Origin: Sellimonas catena
GTDB taxonomy: Bacteria > Bacillota > Clostridia > Lachnospirales > Lachnospiraceae
Length of the DNA stretch: 64,000 nt
Assembly: GCF_045063725.1 (NCBI RefSeq)
Contig: NZ_CP173695.1
Strand: one strand, 5' to 3'
Shown: positions 1 through 7,640 of the stretch, in pieces
How the letters are laid out: each line of letters begins with the position of its first letter
Numbering within the stretch: the first letter of the stretch is position 1
Notes under the pieces: generated by a model
Database searches by the model: none
The model's input: the letters and a program-made list of their open reading frames with translations, nothing else
Told to the model about the DNA's origin: nothing
Position numbers and translations under genes: made by a program

Positions 1-210
1 AACCCCGAAACCGTCCGTTGTGGTTATGTCCTGAACAGCCACCCTGCTGTGCTGGATGGCTTTATTGATCTGGTGCGAGAAGAACAGCAGCGTAGCCGTA
101 CTCAGGGAGAAAAACTGCAACCGTCCCGCCCCTCAGTACGGGATAAGCTCAAACAGGAGCTGCCTGCCCATAAGCCTGCCGCCCCGAAGAAACGGGAGCC
201 GGAACGATAA
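1..210 (+). CDS. C-terminal fragment of an ICE accessory protein (69 residues in window)
   Basis: The reading frame is open from the first base to a TAA at 208-210, so only the C-terminus is visible. The fragment begins NPETVRCGYVLNSHP and ends in a basic, proline-rich tail (SVRDKLKQELPAHKPAAPKK). That tail resembles the end of the large ArdC-like protein of element 2 (SIRAQLRADKEKTAQKKAA near 37.3 kb). This suggests a DUF4316/YodL-like multidomain conjugation accessory protein, but the recognition is by tail similarity only. It stops 3 bp before the mobC start, so the two genes are probably co-transcribed. Confidence 0.5.
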   Translation, partial: NPETVRCGYVLNSHPAVLDGFIDLVREEQQRSRTQGEKLQPSRPSVRDKLKQELPAHKPAAPKKREPER

Positions 211-212
211 CC

Positions 213-551
213 ATGGCAAAGCGTAAGCGGGATGTTCCGGTTTTGTTTTGGGTGTCCGCTGAGGAACTGGAGCTGATCCATCAAAAGATGCAGCAATACG
301 GAACAGAAAATCTGAGTGCTTATCTGCGGAAAATGGCACTGGATGGATATGTGGTCAAACTGGATCTGCCGGAGCTGAAAGAGCTGGTCTCCCTAATGCG
401 CCGAAGCAGCAACAACTTGAATCAGCTGACCCGCAAAGTGCATGAGACGGGGCGGGTTTATGATGCTGACTTGGAGGATATATCCCAGCGGCAGGAACAG
501 TTATGGGAAGGTGTGAGGGAAATTCTTACCCAGCTTTCTAAACTTTCATAA
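213..551 (+). CDS. mobC: MobC-type plasmid/ICE mobilization relaxosome protein
   Basis: 112 residues with the usual MobC pattern: a basic N-terminus (MAKRKRDVPVLFWVS), then an EELELIHQKM helix, the conserved NLSAYLRKMALDGY ribbon-helix-helix-like segment at about residues 30-45, and a SSNNLNQLTRKVHETG segment. MobC proteins bind near oriT and help the relaxase melt and nick DNA. The homologue in element 2 (33744-34073) has the same order of motifs. Unlike that copy, which overlaps its relaxase gene, this mobC ends in a strong terminator and its relaxase lies 2.9 kb downstream, after inserted cargo. Confidence 0.9.
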   Translation: MAKRKRDVPVLFWVSAEELELIHQKMQQYGTENLSAYLRKMALDGYVVKLDLPELKELVSLMRRSSNNLNQLTRKVHETGRVYDADLEDISQRQEQLWEGVREILTQLSKLS

Positions 552-571
552 CAGGGATAGATACTCCGTTT

Positions 572-620
572 GCGGAGGGAGGAACGGCGTTTCTTCGCCG
601 CACCTCCCTCCGCTTTTTCT
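572..620 (+). terminator. Rho-independent terminator after mobC
   Basis: A perfect 11-bp stem (GCGGAGGGAGG at 572-582 pairs with 603-613) encloses a smaller CGGCG/CGCCG hairpin and is followed by TTTTTCTTTTT. It separates mobC from the accessory genes downstream. Confidence 0.9.
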
Positions 621-701
621 TTTTGCTGGTATCCTTGTCTTTTGCCTGTCCGTACCGGATAATATGAATAGAATAAAAGTGTAGCAAAGGAGAGAAAACA
701 G

Positions 702-1004
702 ATGCTGACCTTTGAAAAAGTATTAGAGATTTTTGCAGACTACCTGGCCGCAGATAAGACTATCGAAGTTTATATCAGCCGTCACGGATGTGTAAGGGTT
801 GAATTTGACCAGGACTTTCACTATTGCACCGGAGAGGTGTGCCATACTCCCAAGGAACTGTTTGACCTCTTAGCCGATGATTACCGGACTTATCTGGAGA
901 TTGAACTGACCAAAGGCAGACGGGAGTTGACGGAAGATGATGTAAAAGAAGCGGATACCCTGTTCAAACGGTATCTGGACCGCTGGAAGGAGGAACTGGA
1001 ATGA
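702..1004 (+). CDS. Hypothetical acidic protein of ICE backbone
   Basis: 100 residues, started at ATG after a good AAAGGAG. No catalytic motif is recognised. The N-terminal half has strand-rich text (TIEVYISRHGCVRVEFDQDF) and the C-terminal half is helical and charged (ELTEDDVKEADTLFKRYLDRW). The gene overlaps the next one by 4 bp (ATGA), so the two are translationally coupled. It sits between mobC and a small membrane protein, which suggests an ICE housekeeping role, but no function is assigned. Confidence 0.7.
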   Translation: MLTFEKVLEIFADYLAADKTIEVYISRHGCVRVEFDQDFHYCTGEVCHTPKELFDLLADDYRTYLEIELTKGRRELTEDDVKEADTLFKRYLDRWKEELE

Positions 1005-1300
1005 AGATTTTGAAATACCTGCTGATGATCGTAACTGCACCGGTCATTTTGGTGCTGACGCTTTTTGTCTGGCTCTGCACGGGGCTGATCTACATATCTG
1101 GTCTGGTGCTTGGTCTGCTCAGCATGGTAATTGGTCTGCTTGGTGTGGCTGTGCTTATTACCTATTCCCCGCAGAATGGTGTGATTTTGCTGGTTATGGC
1201 ATTTTTGATTAGCCCGATGGGGCTGCCGCTGGCTGCAATCTGGCTGCTGGGAAATGTGCAGAGTTTGAAATTTGCCATTCAGGATTGGGTGTATGGATAA
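1001..1300 (+). CDS. Small membrane protein, CD1845-like
   Basis: 99 residues, almost entirely hydrophobic, with about three membrane segments (residues 5-27, 29-52 and 62-85) separated by short loops and no signal cleavage site. It resembles the CD1845 family of small membrane proteins carried by Tn1549-like elements of Clostridia. Its function is unknown. It is coupled by a 4-bp overlap to the preceding gene. Family assignment is from memory of the sequence style. Confidence 0.65.
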   Translation: MKILKYLLMIVTAPVILVLTLFVWLCTGLIYISGLVLGLLSMVIGLLGVAVLITYSPQNGVILLVMAFLISPMGLPLAAIWLLGNVQSLKFAIQDWVYG

Positions 1301-1371
1301 AAAATACGCAAAGCCACAAAATGCCAAACACCGTCTGTTAAATTTGGAAAGAGAAACTATATATCCACGAC

Positions 1372-1406
1372 TTTACTTTTGAACTAATATTGAATATAAT
1401 ATTAGT
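1372..1406 (+). promoter_or_regulatory. Promoter with palindromic operator upstream of abiEi
   Basis: A -35-like TTTACT at 1372-1377 lies 17 bp before TATAAT at 1395-1400. The -10 is buried in a perfect inverted repeat, ACTAATATT (1383-1391) and AATATTAGT (1398-1406), separated by 6 bp. AbiEi antitoxins are known to bind inverted repeats in their own promoters, so autorepression is a reasonable inference. Confidence 0.7.
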
Positions 1407-1421
1407 ACGAAAGGAAGTGAC

Positions 1422-2018
1422 ATGATGGGACAATTTGAACAGCTGGATCAGATGCTAACAGAACAAGAAGGAATGCTGCGAACATCACAGGTCGTATCTT
1501 CTGGAATTTCAAAGCCGGTATTTTATGATTATGTGCGTTCACGAGATTTGTATAGAGTCGCACATGGGATTTATCTGTCCAAAGATTCCTGGGTGGATGC
1601 CATGTATCTGCTTCATTTGCGATTTGAACAAGCAGTATTTTCACATGAAACAGCTTTATTTTTTCACGATCTGACAGACCGTGAGCCAATAGAATATACA
1701 GTTACGGTCAAAACTGGATGCAATCCAAGCAAAATGAAAGCAGAAGGCATTCAAGTTTTTACGATTAAAGCAGATTTACATGATGTAGGACTTACAACAG
1801 CGGAAACTCCGTTCGGGCATACTGTGCCGGTTTATGATATGGAGCGAACGATCTGTGATTTGCTCAGAAGCCGCAGCAGAATTGAAATTCAGACCTTTCA
1901 GGGAGCGCTAAAATCTTATGCCCGTAGAAAAGATAAGAACCTGCGTGCTTTAATGCAATATGCTGGGATGTTCAAGGTGGAAAAAATTTTACGACAGTAT
2001 TTGGAGGTACTTTTATAA
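1422..2018 (+). CDS. abiEi: AbiEi-type antitoxin / transcriptional regulator (orphan)
   Basis: 198 residues. The N-terminal winged-helix text (MLRTSQVVSSGISKPVFYDY, then LYRVAHGIYL at about 30-52) and the FSHETALFFHDL segment are hallmarks of the AbiEi family, the antitoxin of type IV abortive-infection systems. The C-terminal half (VYDMERTICDLLRSRSRIE) is also typical. AbiEi represses its own operon and protects against the nucleotidyltransferase toxin AbiEii. Here no AbiEii gene follows: the next 170 bp hold only stop-ridden sequence and then an unrelated nuclease-like gene. It may be a remnant, may act only as a regulator, or may have another partner. Confidence 0.85.
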   Translation: MMGQFEQLDQMLTEQEGMLRTSQVVSSGISKPVFYDYVRSRDLYRVAHGIYLSKDSWVDAMYLLHLRFEQAVFSHETALFFHDLTDREPIEYTVTVKTGCNPSKMKAEGIQVFTIKADLHDVGLTTAETPFGHTVPVYDMERTICDLLRSRSRIEIQTFQGALKSYARRKDKNLRALMQYAGMFKVEKILRQYLEVLL

Positions 2019-2192
2019 TAAAAATAGAAAGACAGATTGAAGTCATTGTTACTCAGAAAAAGAGTCGAAAGAGATTTTAATTGAAGATTTTGCAGATAAA
2101 TTGCAAAATCAATCCATAAATATTGATTTGAGAGTTTTTATTGATTCCGTGGTATAATATTTTAATAGCATCCACAGTAAGGAGAGTACAAA
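2019..2192 (+). promoter_or_regulatory. Intergenic region with promoter of the DUF1016 gene; possible gene remnant
   Basis: TATAAT at 2153-2158 has a TTGAGA 19 bp upstream (2128-2133), a workable promoter for the gene at 2193. An open stretch without a start (about 2051-2155, ending at the -10) could be the eroded end of a former toxin gene, but it matches no family I can name. Confidence 0.45.
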
Positions 2193-3212
2193 ATGGATAA
2201 CAATTTGCAAATAAATCAAAATGCAGAACAGACCTATCATTCCATTCGCCAGTCTATTGTATCAGCACAGCATAGGTTAAGTGCTACGGTGAACTCCACA
2301 ATGGTAATAACTTATTGGGAGATTGGGGAACAGATTTATAAAGCGTGTGGAGAAAATGACAGAGCAGAATATGGAAAGAAGCTGCTTCAGTATTTATCTG
2401 AACAGCTAACAGCAGAATTTGGGAAGGGATTTAGCGTACAAGGACTGCGTAATATGAGGCAATTTTATTGCACCTTTCCAAATCGCTCCACACTGTGGAG
2501 CGAATTAAGTTGGTCACATTACCGCCTTCTGATGCGTGTACCAGATGAGCAGGCACGAACCTTTTATATGGAGGAATGTGTAAAGTCTGCGTGGAGCGTC
2601 CGGCAGTTAGAACGGCAGATCAACACGATGTACTATCAGAGAATTTTAGCAAGCCAGGACAAAGTAGCTGTTTCAAAAGAAATTCAAACAACAGAACCGA
2701 AACCTGAATATGAAAAAATAATCAAAGATCCTTATGTGATGGAATTTTTGCAGATTCAGCCAGATACCCATGTGTATGAGGGTGAACTGGAACAGGCATT
2801 GATTGACCACCTTCAGCATTTTCTTCTGGAACTGGGGCGAGGATTTTCTTTTGTAGCACGGCAAAAGCGGTTTACGCTGGATGGACAGGATTTTTTCATC
2901 GACTTAGTATTTTACAATTACATTTTGAAATGCTTTGTTCTGATTGATTTGAAGATGGGAAAACTGACCCATCAGGATCTGGGACAAATGCAGATGTATG
3001 TGAACTATTATACTCGTGAAATGATGAATGAGGGAGATTCACAGCCTATCGGTATTGTTCTTTGTGCAGACAAAGGCGACTCCATCGTAAAGTACACGCT
3101 GCCGGAAGATAATCACCAGATATTTGCATCAAAATATTTTACTTATCTGCCGACAGAAGAAGAATTAAAGCATGAATTAAATTTGGACGATTTTTATAAG
3201 CTGGAAGAATGA
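2193..3212 (+). CDS. DUF1016/YhcG-type PD-(D/E)XK nuclease
   Basis: 339 residues, the normal length for the YhcG family. The N-terminal DUF1016_N domain shows the signature VITYWEIGEQI, then LSEQLTAEFGKGFSVQGLRNMRQFY and LSWSHYRLLM (residues about 45-120). The C-terminal nuclease domain has ELGRGFSFVARQKR, DFFIDLVFYN and FVLIDLKMGKLTHQDLGQM, which supply the E, D and DxK residues of the PD-(D/E)XK fold (about 215-275). YhcG proteins often sit beside restriction genes or other defence genes and are suspected DNA nucleases. Here it follows an orphan AbiEi and precedes a zinc-ribbon protein 1 bp downstream, inside an ICE. Confidence 0.9.
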   Translation: MDNNLQINQNAEQTYHSIRQSIVSAQHRLSATVNSTMVITYWEIGEQIYKACGENDRAEYGKKLLQYLSEQLTAEFGKGFSVQGLRNMRQFYCTFPNRSTLWSELSWSHYRLLMRVPDEQARTFYMEECVKSAWSVRQLERQINTMYYQRILASQDKVAVSKEIQTTEPKPEYEKIIKDPYVMEFLQIQPDTHVYEGELEQALIDHLQHFLLELGRGFSFVARQKRFTLDGQDFFIDLVFYNYILKCFVLIDLKMGKLTHQDLGQMQMYVNYYTREMMNEGDSQPIGIVLCADKGDSIVKYTLPEDNHQIFASKYFTYLPTEEELKHELNLDDFYKLEE

Positions 3213-3213
3213 T

Positions 3214-3423
3214 ATGGGTACTAACAACAAAATCTGTCCGAATTGTGGCAGGAAAATGAAACAGCAGTTTATTGGTTTGCAGCATTGTAAATGCGGTATG
3301 AGTTGGAAAAAGGATGAAGGCTTTTTTGAAAGAACACCAAACATGGTCTTTGCACTGGAAAGGCAAACGATCGGCAAAAAAGTAAAACAGATTCCTGTCA
3401 TAAGATACAAAATAGAAAATTAA
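3214..3423 (+). CDS. Small zinc-ribbon protein
   Basis: 69 residues with a CPNCGRKM knuckle near the N-terminus and HCKCGMSW about 20 residues later, a likely CxxC...CxC zinc ribbon. The rest is basic (QTIGKKVKQIPVIRY). It starts 1 bp after the DUF1016 stop codon, and a terminator follows, so the two probably form one transcript. Function unknown; a nucleic-acid-binding helper is possible but is only inference. Confidence 0.6.
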   Translation: MGTNNKICPNCGRKMKQQFIGLQHCKCGMSWKKDEGFFERTPNMVFALERQTIGKKVKQIPVIRYKIEN

Positions 3424-3429
3424 CACAAG

Positions 3430-3460
3430 ACGGTCTGCTACGGCAGGCCGTTTTCTTTTT
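3430..3460 (+). terminator. Terminator after the zinc-ribbon gene
   Basis: ACGGTCTGC (3430-3438) pairs with GCAGGCCGT (3443-3451) around a 4-base loop, followed by TTTCTTTTT. Confidence 0.85.
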
Positions 3461-3479
3461 CGAGAGGGAGGTCTGACCT

Positions 3480-4892
3480 ATGGCAACCACAAGAATCATG
3501 CCGCTTCATGTCGGCAAGGGCCGCACAGAAAGTCGGGCGATCAGTGACATCATCGACTATGTGGCCAATCCAAAGAAAACAGATAACGGCAGGCTCATTA
3601 CCGGCTATGGGTGTGACAGTCGGACTGCGGATGCGGAGTTCCTTCTGGCAAAGCGGCAGTACATTGCCGCGACCGGACGAGTGCGAGGTGCGGATGATGT
3701 GATTGCCTATCATGTGCGCCAGTCGTTCCGCCCCGGTGAGATCACACCGGAGGAAGCCAATCGGCTGGGCGTAGAATTTGCCAAGCGTTTTACCAAAGGC
3801 AATCATGCCTTTGTGGTCTGCACTCACATAGACAAGTCGCACATTCATAATCACATTATCTGGTCATCGGTCAGCTTAGAATATGACCGGAAATTCCGAA
3901 ACTTTTGGGGCAGCACCAAGGCAGTCCGACAGTTAAGTGACACCATCTGCGTCGAAAACGGACTGTCCATTGTGGAGAATCCGAACCCTCACGGAAAGAG
4001 CTATAACAAATGGCTGGGCGATCAGGCAAAGCCCTCTCACCGAGAGCTGCTTCGTGTGACGATTGACAACGCATTATCACAAAGCCCTGCTAATTTTGAG
4101 GAACTGCTGAAGCTGCTGAAAGAGTCCGACTGTGAAGTATCAAAGCGCGGAAAATCGTATCGCCTGAAGCTCCCCGGTTGGGAGAAAGCCGCCCGCATGG
4201 ACAGCCTGGGCGAAGGATATGGATTGGAAGATTTGCAGGCAGTTCTCTCCGGCAAGAAAGCGCATATCCCACGAAAGAAAACAGTCACACAGGCAGAGCC
4301 GCCGAAGGTCAATCTGCTGGTGGACATTCAGGCAAAATTGCAGGCAGGAAAAGGTGCTGGTTATGCTCGATGGGCCAAGGTTTTCAATCTGAAACAAATG
4401 GCACAGACCATGAATTACTTGTCAGAGCATAACCTGCTGGAGTATGCGGTTTTGGAAGAAAAGGCTGCGGCTGCCACGGCACATCACAATGAGCTTTCGG
4501 CGCAGATCAAAGCGGCTGAAAAGCGCATGGCAGAGATTGCTGTTCTGCGTACTCACATCGTAAATTATGCCAAGACCCGTGAGGTCTATGTGGCATACCG
4601 CAAGGCGGGCTACTCTAAGAAATTCCGGGAGGAACATGAGGAAGAAATTCTGCTCCACCAGGCTGCTAAGAATGCCTTTGATGAGATGGGAGTCAAGAAG
4701 CTGCCCAAGGTCAAAGAGTTGCAGACGGAGTACGCGAAATTGCTGGAAGAAAAGAAAAAGACCTATGCCGAGTACCGGCGTTCCCGTGAGGAAATGCGGG
4801 AGCTTTTAACGGCAAAGGCCAATGTAGATCGAGTGCTGAAAATGGAGATAGAACAGGATGTTGAAAAAGAAAAAGACCACGGCCAGCGGTAA
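3480..4892 (+). CDS. MOBP-type relaxase of ICE-1
   Basis: 470 residues. The relaxase nicks one strand at oriT and leads it into the recipient. The N-terminal domain has the histidine triad HIDKSHIHNHIIW at about residues 116-128, and upstream the PLHVGKGRTESRAISDIIDYV region where the catalytic tyrosine lies. The C-terminal half (from about 290) is a long charged coiled coil (EEKAAAATAHHNELSAQIKAAEKRM and onward). An RBS-like GAGAGGGAGG precedes ATG. The homologue in element 2 (34034-35383) has the same layout. A candidate oriT follows directly. Confidence 0.92.
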   Translation: MATTRIMPLHVGKGRTESRAISDIIDYVANPKKTDNGRLITGYGCDSRTADAEFLLAKRQYIAATGRVRGADDVIAYHVRQSFRPGEITPEEANRLGVEFAKRFTKGNHAFVVCTHIDKSHIHNHIIWSSVSLEYDRKFRNFWGSTKAVRQLSDTICVENGLSIVENPNPHGKSYNKWLGDQAKPSHRELLRVTIDNALSQSPANFEELLKLLKESDCEVSKRGKSYRLKLPGWEKAARMDSLGEGYGLEDLQAVLSGKKAHIPRKKTVTQAEPPKVNLLVDIQAKLQAGKGAGYARWAKVFNLKQMAQTMNYLSEHNLLEYAVLEEKAAAATAHHNELSAQIKAAEKRMAEIAVLRTHIVNYAKTREVYVAYRKAGYSKKFREEHEEEILLHQAAKNAFDEMGVKKLPKVKELQTEYAKLLEEKKKTYAEYRRSREEMRELLTAKANVDRVLKMEIEQDVEKEKDHGQR

Positions 4893-5115
4893 GCTGGTCC
4901 TGGTCAAAAGCGTTCGCAGAACGCGCAGCCACAGAATGAAATTCTGTGTTCAAAGGGGCTTGGGGGCGCTGCCCTCAACAAGCAAGCGGAGAGGAAAATC
5001 ACGGAGGGATTTTGCGCTCTGCGGGTCGGTGTGTATTAACACCGGCATTGCTTGCCTCTTTTTACCCGGAAATGAAAGGAGCCAGTGAGGAAACAGTCAA
5101 ATTTCACTCACCGGC
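4893..5115 (+). other. Non-coding region after relaxase holding candidate oriT (4953-4987)
   Basis: The segment 4953-4987 reads as a G-rich arm, a GGGGGCGCTGCCC hairpin, and then TCAACAAGCAAGC. The same order (GGGTTTGGG, a short GGGAA..TTCCC-type hairpin, AACAAGCAA) appears twice in element 2 at 33694-33722 and 41297-41325. This is why I consider it an oriT. No convincing gene is present; open frames here lack RBSs and homology. Confidence 0.45.
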
Positions 5116-5472
5116 TCAATTCGTTTCAAATTTCTCGGATAGTTCTGTTAGTTCTTTCGCGGTCTCCTGCGTATGATGCAAGAGGGTTTCACGCATTTCT
5201 GACGGACAGCTGCAATAAAGCATCTTCATCTGATTGGCTCCCTCATCATCTGGAGAAACATCTGGATTGATCAGAGTGTCCAGGGAGAGCGGAAGCACCT
5301 TTGCCAATGCCTTCAAAATCAAATAGGACGGATTGATTTGTCCCTTTTCAATGCTGGCGATCTGCTTGACAGATACATGGCTTAGATCCGCAAGCTCCTG
5401 CTGTGTCAGGTCTTTTTTCTTTCGGGCTTCCCGCATTTTTTGCCCCAAAGCAGTCAAATCATCAATCGGCAT
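5116..5472 (-). CDS. XRE-family transcriptional regulator
   Basis: 118 residues from ATG at 5472, preceded by GAGG; a GTG two codons upstream is an alternative start. The N-terminal HTH is clear: LGQKMREARKKKDLTQQELADLSHVSVKQIASIEKGQINPS (about 8-48). The C-terminal part has two cysteines (LYCSCPSEM) and an amphipathic helix. Such cI-like proteins commonly repress transfer or excision genes of ICEs. It is divergent from the TetR gene to the right, with about 300 bp between them. Confidence 0.85.
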   Translation of the reverse strand: MPIDDLTALGQKMREARKKKDLTQQELADLSHVSVKQIASIEKGQINPSYLILKALAKVLPLSLDTLINPDVSPDDEGANQMKMLYCSCPSEMRETLLHHTQETAKELTELSEKFETN

Positions 5473-5706
5473 AATCACTCACCTCAAGTATATTCTATCG
5501 TGCCGATTTGCACAAAGGAATAACCTTATTATGCTGGTCGATAGGCTTGATTATGCCGATTACAAAATTGAAAAGTATAGTGCAACAAGAATTTGCATAA
5601 CGAACACATTTAATGTCAAAGTAGAAAATCTTAATTTGCTTTTAGCATGGAGACTTACACTGTATTTTACTTTTACATTTTCCGGTAATATATATCTTGA
5701 ATTATC

Positions 5707-5765
5707 TACACTGCAAAACTTGACAGTGTAAAGATAAAAAGATATAATGTAGACAGTGTAAAGAT
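5707..5765 (+). promoter_or_regulatory. Consensus promoter and operators of the tetR-flavodoxin operon
   Basis: TTGACA (5720-5725) and TATAAT (5743-5748) are 17 bp apart, a perfect sigma-A promoter. An inverted repeat TACACTG...CAGTGTA (5707-5730) covers the -35. The direct repeat GACAGTGTAAAGAT occurs at 5722-5735 and 5752-5765, flanking the -10. This is the expected place for TetR autorepression. The rest of the 5473-5781 gap is AT-rich and shows nothing else. Confidence 0.85.
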
Positions 5766-5781
5766 TTTTGGAGGTACAGTT

Positions 5782-6390
5782 ATGCCTAAAAAGCAATATC
5801 ATCATAAGGATTTAAGAAACGCCCTAATTGAAAAAGGAATTGAAATTGTTAATTCCGAAGGATTACATTCCTTTTCTCTCCGTAAAGTAGCTGCGGCCTG
5901 TGGTGTAAGCCATGCCGCTCCATATAGCCACTTTCAGAGTAAAGAAGAATTATTGGATGCTATGCAACAACATATTACGGATCAATTTTCGCAAATGCTG
6001 GATCAGGTTATCCTCAATTATGAAAACACTCCAGAGCTTTTGAAAAATATGGGGGTTGCTTATGTTTCGTTTTTCGTAGACAATCCACATTACTTTTCGT
6101 TCATATATTCTCAATCCAATGCAAAAATAGACCTAACTTTTTTGGGTTCAGATGCAGAAAACTTTCGGCCGTTTGTCATTTACAAAACTGTTGTTTCTAA
6201 ACTGTTGAACCGTGTAAACTATCCAGCAGAAAAACAAATTGATGTCATTATTGCATTGTGGGCTTTCATACATGGACTGACATCATTGGCAACAATGAAT
6301 AATGTTTCTTATAATGGAAACTGGAAACAAAAAGTAATTGATTATATGGATATTTTTGCTCTTTCATTTTTGAAAATAACAGAGGACTAA
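5782..6390 (+). CDS. TetR/AcrR-family regulator
   Basis: 202 residues. The N-terminal HTH is typical: DLRNALIEKGIEIVNSEGLHSFSLRKVAAACGVSHAAPYSHFQSKEELLDAM (about 10-62). The C-terminal ligand/dimer domain includes VVSKLLNRVNYPAEKQIDVIIALWAFIHGLTSL. RBS GGAGG at 5770-5774. It is followed 1 bp later by a flavodoxin/ferredoxin gene, and strong operators lie upstream, so it probably represses itself and that gene. The DNA is more AT-rich than the conjugation genes, consistent with a separate acquisition. Confidence 0.92.
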   Translation: MPKKQYHHKDLRNALIEKGIEIVNSEGLHSFSLRKVAAACGVSHAAPYSHFQSKEELLDAMQQHITDQFSQMLDQVILNYENTPELLKNMGVAYVSFFVDNPHYFSFIYSQSNAKIDLTFLGSDAENFRPFVIYKTVVSKLLNRVNYPAEKQIDVIIALWAFIHGLTSLATMNNVSYNGNWKQKVIDYMDIFALSFLKITED

Positions 6391-6391
6391 A

Positions 6392-7153
6392 ATGATTGGA
6401 ATATATTTTAGCGGTACAGGAAATACGGAATATTGTATAAAGAAATTTGTATCAGTATATGCTTCTGGTTCTCCTATCATTTCGATAGAAGATAATTCGA
6501 TTTTAGAGGCTATAAACCAGCATCAAGAAATTATTTTTGCATATCCGATTTATTATAGTAATCTCCCCAAAATTGTCCGAGATTTTATTGTGAAAAACCA
6601 TACCGTATGGTATGGGAAAAGGATTTTTTTTATTGCGACTATGGGACTATTTAGTGGGGATGGAGCTGGACTTGGTTCCAGACTGATGAAAAAATATGGG
6701 GCTCATATCATAGGAGGGCTTCACATTAAAATGCCGGATTGTATTTGTGATGTTAAGACGCTAAAAAGGTCAATACCCCAAAATCGAAAGCTTATAAAAG
6801 ATGCCACAAATAAGTTAATAAAAGCGGCACATCAATTAAAAGAGAACCGTCCCCCACAGGAAGGAATAAATGTGTTTTACCATATTGCGGGGTTATTAGG
6901 ACAAAGACTATGGTTTTACAACAAAACACGCTCATACACAGATCAATTACATATTGATCCTAACGCTTGTATCTGTTGTGGAAAGTGTGCAGGGCTTTGT
7001 CCGATGAAAAACATTTCTATAATTGATAATAGAGTTCAGGCTCATGATCAATGTACCATGTGCTATCGGTGTATTAACCAGTGTCCTCAAAGGGCGATTA
7101 CACTTATTGGAAAAGAAGTAATAGAGCAGCATCGCGTAGAAGATTTTCTGTAA
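6392..7153 (+). CDS. EFR1-like flavodoxin/ferredoxin fusion protein
   Basis: 253 residues. The N-terminal flavodoxin-like domain starts IGIYFSGTGNTEY (FMN phosphate loop) and continues with AYPIYYSNLPKIVRDFI. The C-terminal domain has two [4Fe-4S] motifs, CICCGKCAGLCP and CTMCYRCINQCP, at about residues 190-235. These EFRO/EFR1 proteins move electrons between flavin and iron-sulfur centres in anaerobes; the physiological partner is unknown. It is co-transcribed with the TetR gene, suggesting a redox or xenobiotic response. Confidence 0.9.
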   Translation: MIGIYFSGTGNTEYCIKKFVSVYASGSPIISIEDNSILEAINQHQEIIFAYPIYYSNLPKIVRDFIVKNHTVWYGKRIFFIATMGLFSGDGAGLGSRLMKKYGAHIIGGLHIKMPDCICDVKTLKRSIPQNRKLIKDATNKLIKAAHQLKENRPPQEGINVFYHIAGLLGQRLWFYNKTRSYTDQLHIDPNACICCGKCAGLCPMKNISIIDNRVQAHDQCTMCYRCINQCPQRAITLIGKEVIEQHRVEDFL

Positions 7154-7249
7154 ACTTTACGATAAGAATATAGCCACCCAGCGGAAATAAAAAAAACCGT
7201 TGTTTCGGTGGCTGGATATTCGTGCGCCAAAACAAAATACAGTAGCCTT

Positions 7250-7290
7250 ACGGCGGTTTTGAAATAACAAATTTCAGACCGCCGTTTTCT
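7250..7290 (+). terminator. Terminator after the flavodoxin gene
   Basis: ACGGCGGTTTTGAAAT pairs with ATTTCAGACCGCCGT (one bulge region) around AACAA, then TTTCTTTT. Confidence 0.8.
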
Positions 7291-7367
7291 TTTGAAAAAT
7301 AAGAATACGGAGGGTGTATTAAAGTCGCCCTTTTTTAAGGATACGGCGGTATCTTGGAGGTATCGCC

Positions 7368-7475
7368 GTGTCAATTTTTTCCTTTTTTCATAATAGCCAC
7401 GAGCACCTGCTAAAAAAAGCCTTGCCCCTCCTCCGGGGAGGTATGGCTATCTATCAGCATTATCGTTCCATCTAA
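7368..7475 (+). CDS. Conserved 35-residue peptide ORF (R1 copy)
   Basis: GTG start at 7368, 7 bp after TTGGAGG, ending TAA at 7475. The product starts MSIFSFFHNSHEHLLKKAL and ends GMAIYQHYRSI. The R2 copy (17490-17597) has the same length, its own AGGAGG and an ATG start. Frame and length are kept despite many base changes, which supports real translation. Too short for the family to be recognised. Confidence 0.55.
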   Translation: MSIFSFFHNSHEHLLKKALPLLRGGMAIYQHYRSI

Positions 7476-7593
7476 AACAGCAGGATAGTAGGTGTTTTTG
7501 TCGCGCCAGTTTCCCATTGCGGGGAGCTGGCGCTTTTTATTGTCAATTTTTCGGGAAAGCTCCCGAAGTATGTCGATGCCGATCTCCGCCTCC

Positions 7594-7628
7594 TTTCGAT
7601 TCACTCGTCAATCGCCCGTGAATCAAAA
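7594..7628 (+). promoter_or_regulatory. Inverted repeat just before the sigma-like gene RBS (R1)
   Basis: TTTCGATTCAC (7594-7604) and GTGAATCAAAA (7618-7628) form a stem (10 of 11 pairs) with a 13-nt loop ending 2-3 bases before the GGAGG of the next gene. It could be a translational control hairpin or an operator. The R2 copy is perfect (11 of 11). Confidence 0.5.
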
Positions 7629-7640
7629 TGGAGGTACATA

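Noticed and set aside
4858..5176. ORFs after the ICE-1 relaxase
   Set aside because: They lie over the candidate oriT hairpins and lack family resemblance.
7410..7604. Antisense 64-residue ORF (and its partner at 17532-17726) conserved in both repeats
   Set aside because: It overlaps the 35-residue ORF and stem on the other strand, its AAAGGAGG lies inside its own coding part, and conservation is explained by the repeat.
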